A stretch of DNA of 64,000 nucleotides from Ornithodoros turicata. Taxonomy: Eukaryota > Arthropoda > Arachnida > Ixodida > Argasidae. Position 1 is the stretch's first letter. Every line of letters begins with the position of its first letter. This document shows positions 56,340 through 64,000 of this stretch, piece after piece. Location of the stretch: contig NW_026999320.1 in assembly GCF_037126465.1 (NCBI RefSeq), forward strand, positions 1,302,001-1,366,000. The letters run 5' to 3'. The notes under the pieces are model-generated. The model saw only the letters and a list, made by a program, of their open reading frames with translations, was not told the origin of the DNA and searched no databases. The position numbers were made by a program, and so were the translations under genes.

Positions 56340-58860
56340 GTTTTCTTCTCAGGCCACGATCGCTCTGTTATGTGGTAACGGCTCGGAAAAAATGGGTATC
56401 TCCTGAATCTTGTGACCCTTCCTTCCTACGCATGTTATTCGCGGTGAGGGCAATTAGAATACGCTCGACATTTAAAGATACGAGAACGCGGGCTCTTACT
56501 ACTCGTCACGAGTCTGTACCGTCTAAGTGTAAGAATTCTTCTGGTTGGTTGCAAGGTTTTACGTGCGTAATTGGAGATGTCGTCTGTCTAAAACAGACCC
56601 GTTATAAATACTCTCAGCTCCCGAATTCCAGAACCTGGCGGCAGCGCAGGACCCGCTAGTGCGGTTGCCCAACTGTGTTAATCTCTATCTATTTTTAGGA
56701 GCATAGAAAGTGTTGCTTAAATGCCTCTACGGACTAAGTGTATGACCAAAGTTATGTTACTGAAAGTCTTCTTGTCTCACTCAGCATTCATGCATACTAT
56801 TTTGTCTCTACGTCTCGCGAAAGTTACAGCAAACTAATATTTATTTTTGAGAGCTGTGACATCACGTTAGCTCCGGCAGATCGCCCGGCTCTCACCTGGC
56901 AAAGTAGTAGCCAGGTTCGCCTACTTTCGCGTCGTACCTTCGCGTCTTCCGAGGAGGCTCTTTTTGAATTCCGTTAGTGGAGCCCCACCTCTATCACGTG
57001 ACATATCCTCCGACCTTCGAAAAAGTACAGGGAGGGGAAGACATGCCTTCAATTTTTTCTCCCTTTCAATGTTTGGATCACCGCCACGTGACTTCTACGC
57101 TATGTGACTCTCCCCGGACTACGGCCTCCTTGGAAGGAGACGAGCGCTCTTTCCAAAACATGATATCACTGCAATTTGTGGGCAACATATGACGTTGCTT
57201 CTCGCGTCATCGAAACTAGTGGAGGTCACCACACCTTAAAAATCTGATAGAAATGCACAACGTTCGCAAACAGGATTGAAATTTCGCGTATAGAATCCTT
57301 GAGGTACCTTCTTGATGGCACTCGTTTTTATTCAGCATCGTGCGTAGTTGCCGTACTTGCCGCCACATCTCAAGCCAGGAGCCGAGCCGGGCACCGTGAG
57401 AGTTCCATGTGTTCTGCCACGATTTGACATCGGTTCTCTCCCGACCAAAGAACTTGTCCCCTTGTGAGATTTTCCTCCCAGATACTCCCCCGCCAGGAGT
57501 GCAACCTGCATCGGCATTACGACTCGGCATTACGCTGTAAGACGTTGGAGATATGGTGACGGCTTTACGCGAGCTATGCAGGAAAAATTAATCAAACTGT
57601 AGTTAATGCGACGAGTATAGTGTGTACCTCGATGTTCTAGGTTTTCCTAACTATACCAACGCTTGTGTTTCAGCTATTTCCACCCTCCTCTCCGGCACCT
57701 TGATGTATTTCACTCGAACCTCTCTCGCCGATATGAAAGACGCACTCTTCGCGGGCTCCTTGCTATCCTTCCAGGAGCCCACAGTCATCACCGATATCAT
57801 ATCCCCTTCGCCATGTACGTTAGCACCTTCAAGCTGGTTTACAATTTCCAAACAAGATCTATTTTGTCAGAACGGCTTCGAGTGTACGTGCAACGAGTTC
57901 AGGGGACTCTTAGAAGCGCAGCCGTGCTGTACAGAGTTGGAAGCCGTTTGCACAAGGACAACCACAACTGAGCCCGAATATAATCGTCACCTAGTTTAGG
58001 CTGTTTCGCTGGGTATAATATTGTATCAAGAATCCTGAGCTCTGCAATAAAAGTTGTGGTTCCAGTTGTGGTCGTCCCTGTCGCTAAACCTAAGTGAAAT
58101 ACAGCGAAAAAAGGGAACGAATCTCTCGCAGTTGTTGCTGAGATGTGTGAAGCCACTGAATAGATATACAACGTGGAAGCAAGCAGCACGAGGCAAGTCA
58201 CCTGGTATAATCGTGATGAAGATAGCATTTCCTTGAGCCTGATGAACCGGGAAGAGTCGTCTTTGTCTTCTTCCTTGTTCGCGGTGTCCCCCTCCTCTGG
58301 CTCCAGGAAATACCTTCATCGAGGTGATGCACGTATTTGCATCTTTCCATGTCCCGTGCCAAACTTTCTTTTTCTGAGAAAATTTCACTTTACAAGTGTC
58401 GTTGAAATTACCCATACAGTGCTATAAAAAGCAGACACGCCGAGGCACTTTCCGGTTGTCATGACCCTAGTTTCTTGCTGCCAGACCATCTTAGCAAAGT
58501 CACCACAATGCAATCACGAATACAGCAAGAGTCGATTAATGTGGGCTAGCTGAATTAAGCTTTTAAAATCGGTTTATGCATTGACGAATTATTCTTCACG
58601 TACTGTCACAGCATCGCTAGACCCGCTTGAGTGTGTTAGCTAGAGCTGTACAATACATATTTTGCACTGGATATAGAACAAAAAAATGACATCACTTTAG
58701 TAGTAACAACTAAGGGACCAGTAGAGAAGTGTGAGCGAAGTATTGGCTGCTAACGACCTGGGGCTTTATCTTCGCTGTATCGGCGAATTTTCCACATAAC
58801 TAAGGGTTTTGAAGTTAAGGTTTAAAAGCCTAATAGTTATATTTTAATGTCGGTTACGTG
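56340..58860. other. No gene established
   Basis: Apart from the exon-like block near 57674-57971 (two frames open, neither identified), I see only short ORFs. A minus ORF at 57216-57530 contains a helix-like KSWQNTWNSHGARLGSWLEM stretch without family assignment. Confidence 0.3.
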
Positions 58861-58874
58861 AACTTGGGAAGCAT

Positions 58875-58965
58875 CGGTTCGTTGCTGATAGAGGGGATGG
58901 TGCTGAAGACAGGGAGGTGGTGGGTTCGGATCTTACCACCGGTTGTCCTGTTTTCGTTCATTGCC
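58875..58965 (+). repeat. Possible degenerate tRNA-SINE head
   Basis: GCTGAAGACAGGGAGGTGGT then GGGTTCGGATCTTACCACC resembles the B-box region (GGTTCGAATCC type) of a tRNA-like head, followed by CGGTTGTCCTGTTTTC. No body, tail or target duplication was identified, and the A box is not clear. Confidence 0.35.
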
Positions 58966-58969
58966 TCAG

Positions 58970-61900
58970 TTGCTTCGCGGTGCTGACGCCAATAAAAAGT
59001 AGCGGTCCACAAGAAAATGTAGGGGTACTGTCATATTTGCGTGTAATGACTAGCAGATATGGATAAATGTAAGAGCACAACTGCAACGAGTTATGAATTA
59101 TGATGTAGTGCTGTAACATAACGCACTATGCGGTTGGGTGGGTTGTTGCAGCAGGAGCACCTTATGTAGCGCATACAAAACAGAGGTGACACAAACCCAC
59201 AATTGCTGTAACTATAGCATCGTGCGGGTGCTTTTCGCAAAACCGCCATCCTGTCGTGGTCATACGTCAAAGCCAACGTGATTTTGAGATCATGTGAATT
59301 TGTTTATACGTAGTTTCAGCGCTTGCCGACACCAGACCTGAATTGAACGTATTTTGCCAGCGTAAACTACACAGTCCTTCTTACGCGAGGCGGTAGCCCA
59401 TTTCTCCTTATTTTAAATACACTGCATCTGCTCAGCGTGTCTTGAAGGGACTTTGAGATTTCCCGACACCCCGTTTTTCCTTTTGTTCTTTTTTTTGCTG
59501 GACACTGCTCTCCCTGTCGAGAAATTAACATGCTAGAAATTTTTCCGGGAGGTATTTCTTCATTCTTTAAAAAGCGGGCGGTTTATGTTTCTCCTCCGTA
59601 TTCCTCCGCTCTAGCGCACCTATTGTTCCATGCCTTGACGTGCACACATGTCACTCCTTACGTCGCCGCTGTTGCGCAATACTTTCTGTTGCCGGCGGCC
59701 GCTCTCGCACCAAGGCAACCAAGGTTGTGGTCGCACCAGCGTCCCAGCGTTTCCTTGTGGGCAAGCAGTACACCATAATAACTGCTCTTGCGTGTGGAGT
59801 GCTGCCGTGACCTTGGCTTGTGATACAAGCGAGTTGTACTTCGTGTCCGAAAGGAACCGTCCTCTGCTCGGCGGATGATGACAGCAAGTAATAAAAGCTC
59901 CTACCTACGCGTCAATCAATGAGTTGCTGCCGGTCCTGCTCATCGAGACCTAGCTGCGCAGGGATTCATTGCAACATTGTGACCTGCTGGAATACCTATT
60001 GAAATTTGCTGGTAGTTACCTGGAGTTGAAAATTTTATATTTACGTGTCGGCATATGAGTTTGGGTTTGGTTATAAAAAACCAAAGCAAGCGCAAATAAG
60101 CTGAATTTTCTGTTTGAAAACAAATACACGTGTATTTGTTTTTGGAAACGAAGGGCCTCTTTGCACACCCGAATGTGCCCAGAGGCCGTGTCGCAAGCCA
60201 TTCGTTGTGCCATTCAGGACGCGGTGGCCCTGTCTAAAAGGGTAACAAGCCGCGTAGGTCATTCTCCAGCAATTAACCAGCTTAGGGCATTACTTCAGCG
60301 AGCAGAAGGAACGGCTCATCGGACAGGGCAACTTCCTGACATTGTAGCATACTGCCGGATGAACGCTACAGTAACACGAGAATTTCACGAAGGTCAGTTC
60401 AGGGGGTACCTTGACTCCAGCGATATTCTTGAAGTCCACATCGTACTGTGTCTGGAACCACCCTTCATTTCCAGAAAATTGCCCCGTAAATTAACCATCC
60501 CGAAACACACATGGGGGCCGCCATTTTTATGACGGAATTGGTTTAAGCGGTCTATACCGCTGACGTATGTGATATCAGTGTTCTTCAGACATCACTCCCT
60601 CTCTACGAGGCATACGCGAATGGTAAACAAGCGATAGTGGCAGGGAGCGTCTGCTCGATCGACGTAGGCTCGTTGGTCGCAGTGTTTTTCTATTTGTGGG
60701 ATGATTTGCAAATACCAAGGCACGTTGTTGATACACCAGTGCGCTTAGGATACGTGCAATTATGCTGTCGCGTTTCCGGCCTGCGGCTAACTGGCGAAGA
60801 GTACCATGAACATCATGTATTATCAAGCGAGCTGTGCTACGCCTACATACGAAAGATATAGTTGTTGGAGTTGGAGTTATCTTTGATAAAGTAAGTCAAT
60901 TATTTGTTTAATTGCGAGACTTCATTATCGTATCGTAACCGCTGCATCACTTGCTGCGTGCGAAGTCACACACTACGCACATGTCTCGCTCTCGAACGGC
61001 TGTCGTTTGACGTTCCAGGAATAAGTAAGCTGCTTTAAGGGCATTATAAATAATCGTGTGAAGGAGTCGTACTTGGCAACGATATGGTGTCGTATACACA
61101 CTGGAAGTACGTACGTAAGAATTAGGCATGAATGACAACGCTAGCGACAGATTCCTGATTAACCTATTTGCCGAAATTATGCATTGTGAAGAGAGCAAGC
61201 ACCAGGTACAATAACAAACAAGATACTTACGTACACGAGGGCATACATGGCTTTTGAGAGCTCAAGAGCAAGACGAAACGACAGAAGAAAAAACAAAGTC
61301 ATAATACCTTGCACAGTAAAAATACACAGTGAAAGTGTAATTACCAATGACATCTGTGCATCTCACTTCTGCTGGTTCACAAGATCAATGCAGTCAAGCC
61401 GCAACACATTAATCAACCACACACACACACACACACACACACAAATGACGAGTTGCTTCCCAGCAAACCATATACATGTCAGGTACATCCCGGCGCTGTC
61501 ACAAATTGGATGTTCGGATATCCATGGGAGCTTCACAGAGAGCCCGTTTACGTAGAAAGTACATCCATGCGACTGCCACATCCCTCCTGTTTTCATATCC
61601 TAGAACCGTCGCATAGACGTCTATTTTTTATATTTAGATGTTCAGGAGATATTTGTGTTGAATGAATTTGAAATTGATAGTGATTGATTGCTATAGCAAA
61701 TGAATACCACACAAACAAAAAGGCGTCTACTTTGGGCAGCACACCCCACTTGGGGAGGCGTGCCCAGCGACCTTTCAGCCATAATCCAAGACCAATGCAG
61801 ACAGCGCGTTAACAAACGTGCTTTCGCCTTTCGCCATATGAGAGGCAGGATCCCTTTTTGGCCTCAAGCGATACCAGAGCGGCATATACTGAAATTCAAA

Positions 61901-62870
61901 GTGTTGGAGTACGTTCATCAAGTGTAGCGTGGCGTATCACGTTGGCAAACGTGACAGCGTCTTTGTAGTTAACTAGTGAGCCTGCAACCGACGTCAGCGT
62001 ATACCTATGAACGTTCCTGACGCCCCATCCTGGCTCAACTCAACTGAACTCATCTCAAGCCTACCATCTATAATGTGAACACTTGGTAAATAAGGTAGTA
62101 AACCCAAAGTTTGCTTATGTCATGTCACTATCGGTCACGTGTCCTAGATGTCTCCGAAAAATAACGCGCCCTTACTCCTTTCTTTTTACATCTACCACAT
62201 GTCCAAGAGATATAGGAAGTGATACACTTTTCGAAGCCGCATTGTGGACGTACAGGTAACCTCGCATAGACGTCGCGGACGTATGCGACGTGTGCGACCT
62301 TTGTGGGACGTACCTGGGATATTTGCGGTTTACTTGGTTGCATACATCACCTGGCCGTGTTATTATTACGTCTAGCTCTGGATATTGGTTTCAGCAGACA
62401 GGTTACTTCTAGTACGAATGCACATTTCCACACATCCCAACAGTAGTTTCACACATAACACGTAATTCTTAATAACTCATGATTAATAACACGTAAGCTC
62501 ATAGAACTGCCTGACTGATAACTGAGAACTGACTGATAAATGAAGGACACTGCAAGATGAACAAATCGTCAATGCAGTTGAGGTGTTCTGTGGTCAGTCT
62601 TATAGCCAAAATGAGGTCATACCCCACTAACCACTGAGAGGGGTTGCAACACCATCATCTAACGTAAACGCAAGAGAATCCTCTTTTGTACCAATTGCAC
62701 AACCAAGATTGGTATAGAACTGTATAAAATGGGCACCGTTAGTACCGAAACTCCTGTAGCTGTAATGTCACAGCCCCAACAGCAACCAATGGGATTTGTT
62801 ATAGCTCAGAGGTCTGGTGGCATCTGTTCGAGGGTTTTTATCTTGTGAAGTATGACACGTATCAAAAATA
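58970..62870. other. No gene established; (CA)n microsatellite at 61418-61442
   Basis: Two neighbouring plus-strand ORFs (60161-60532, containing VSQAIRCAIQDAVALSKRVT; and 60637-60861, containing GSLVAVFFYLWDDLQ) look more protein-like than their surroundings but are unidentified. A dinucleotide CA run of about 24 bases lies at 61418-61442. Degenerate GACGT words occur around 62265-62320. Confidence 0.35.
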
Positions 62871-63084
62871 ATACTTTTTTGTCAATTCATAACCACGACC
62901 CACCTCCGACATTTTTAGCGCTTCGTCTTCGTCTAGGCACGCGACTAACGAAAGAAAATTGATGCCGTCGACATGTGGGATGCCCAACATACAGTTCTAT
63001 GCCGGTTCCAGTGGTTTCGGTTTTGTTTCCGAGCCGCACGAGCACTTTTTCTGACCTGTCCAATTTTGACGACGCCAGACATAA

Positions 63085-64000
63085 AATCGATAATGCTTCG
63101 CAAAGTAGCATTCTCTATATATACCGATGACGTTGCCCTTTGGACAGTAGGCACGTCACAACCAGCCATTTCAGCGCCATTTGCAGCTAGCCTTAAATAG
63201 CCTCACGCGACTTGGAATGGACATTTCGCCCGTAAAGTGCGTCCAGCTCCCTTTCACAAGGCAAAAAAGCTCCAGCTTGAACGTTCCCACCGCTTCTTTG
63301 GTAAGGTCATAGACTCGGACCTGCGGTGGGCTCGCCACATTAAGCGCCTTGTAACCAATGTGCAGAGAGGGCTTTCTGCTATTCAACATCTTTTTGGCTT
63401 AGGTTGGGGCCGTGATCAGTGCCGCCTTCTAGCCGTTCACGCGGCTTTGGTGAGGGCGACTGTGCTTTACAGCTTCCGAATCTTGCACAGGATTTCCAAA
63501 ACGTCACTAAATACCCTTCGGACACTGTCTGTCTTCGTCGCTGCCTTGGGGTTCCAAGAATGGCTGAAACGCGGCAAGTCCTTGCTGAAGCTGGTGAAAT
63601 CCCATGAAGCTTCTCTGCGAGCATGAAACGGTTCGATCTTTCCTAGGTTTGCGTGCGCATATTCTCCGTCACCCACTCCTCAAGAAAATACGAAAATTCG
63701 ATACCGTCCTGAAAGTTATTTCCATCGCGTAGCGCAGAGGACACGCCATGCTCTGACTGGCTTCATAGCTAAGGACGTCACACATTCGGAAGCCCCGTGG
63801 TTTCTGCCTGTACCACCGATCATCGTACGTCTTCCTGACTTCCAGGAACGAATAGATCAGGCTCCCCCTCAAGTCCAGTGCGTCCATTTTTATGCCCTGG
63901 TAGACGCGAAGTTTTCTACCTCTACCGCAGCATACATCGATGGCGCATCTCGACATGGCAAGACAACCTCGACATTCGTCATCCCGTTCGAAGGCGCAGT
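63085..64000 (+). pseudogene. LINE ORF2 fragment: reverse transcriptase end and RNase H start
   Basis: The plus strand encodes the catalytic RT motif IYTDDVALWTVG (YxDD, 63118-63132), then LGMDISPVKCVQLPF, HRFFGKVIDSDLRWARHIKR and CRLLAVHAALVRATVLYSF, i.e. palm end and thumb. In other frames follow CLRRCLGVPRMAETRQVLAE and the linker. The last 90 bases contain AAYIDGASRHGKTTSTFV, where YIDGA is the first Asp motif of an RNase H domain. Frame changes near 63180, 63290 and 63520 show decay. The 5' part (fingers, endonuclease) is missing or unreadable, and the fragment runs off the window. An RNase H after RT suggests an I/R1/Jockey-related clade, by inference. Confidence 0.8.

Noticed and set aside
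60161..60861. Two adjacent ORFs as a host gene
   Set aside because: They look protein-like but have no family motif and no clear splice sites linking them; left as unassigned.
61363..61596. Minus ORF with a CVCVCVCV tract
   Set aside because: It is a translation of the CA microsatellite at 61418-61442.

Overview
This window looks like repeat-rich nuclear DNA from an arthropod, most likely a chelicerate and plausibly a tick. The basis is: GT-AG exon/intron structure, no operons or bacterial-style ORFs, two tRNA-headed SINEs of a type familiar from ixodid ticks, arthropod-type transposase/DUF4806 gene pairs, Penelope-like GIY-YIG fragments, a LINE, two Ty3/gypsy remnants and many hAT-like and foldback elements. 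The organism assignment is inference; no host marker gene was recognised. Most long ORFs are chance or are frames of decayed transposons.

Layout. 0-5 kb holds one uncharacterised minus-strand ORF in a GC-rich patch. 5.0-6.1 kb is a foldback element. 6.4-9.2 kb is a minus-strand Mutator-like transposase joined to a YqaJ-type nuclease domain, frameshifted and split by a tRNA-SINE with a 13-bp target duplication. 9.9-14.1 kb holds two non-autonomous DNA elements. 15.4-15.6 kb holds a neat first-exon candidate. 16-20.5 kb is largely unreadable. 20.5-33.2 kb is a degenerate two-gene transposon (copy A): a DDE-type transposase followed by an intron-rich DUF4806-like companion gene. Its introns carry two hAT-like MITEs, palindromes and a 1.2-kb foldback. 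33.6-34.0 kb has two head-to-head Penelope GIY-YIG fragments, and 34.7-35.3 kb a 296-bp tandem duplication.

35.9-41.3 kb is the most layered locus. A second, divergent transposase (copy B) carries an internally deleted Ty3/gypsy element (4-bp TSD AGCC), which in turn carries an 851-bp hAT-like element (perfect 8-bp TSD CTTTCACC). A minus SINE sits in a copy B intron.

41.5-54 kb holds further MITEs, a THAP zinc-finger pseudogene (about 47 kb), a clean terminal-exon candidate (48.4 kb), a minus-strand LTR-PBS-gag remnant (51.7-52.5 kb) and a long inverted repeat (53.1-53.7 kb). 54-62.9 kb is mostly unassigned, with one membrane-segment exon candidate at 56 kb. The window ends inside a LINE reverse transcriptase/RNase H ORF. 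Nothing here proves a new biological system; the strongest observations are the nested insertions with readable target duplications and the two-gene transposon.
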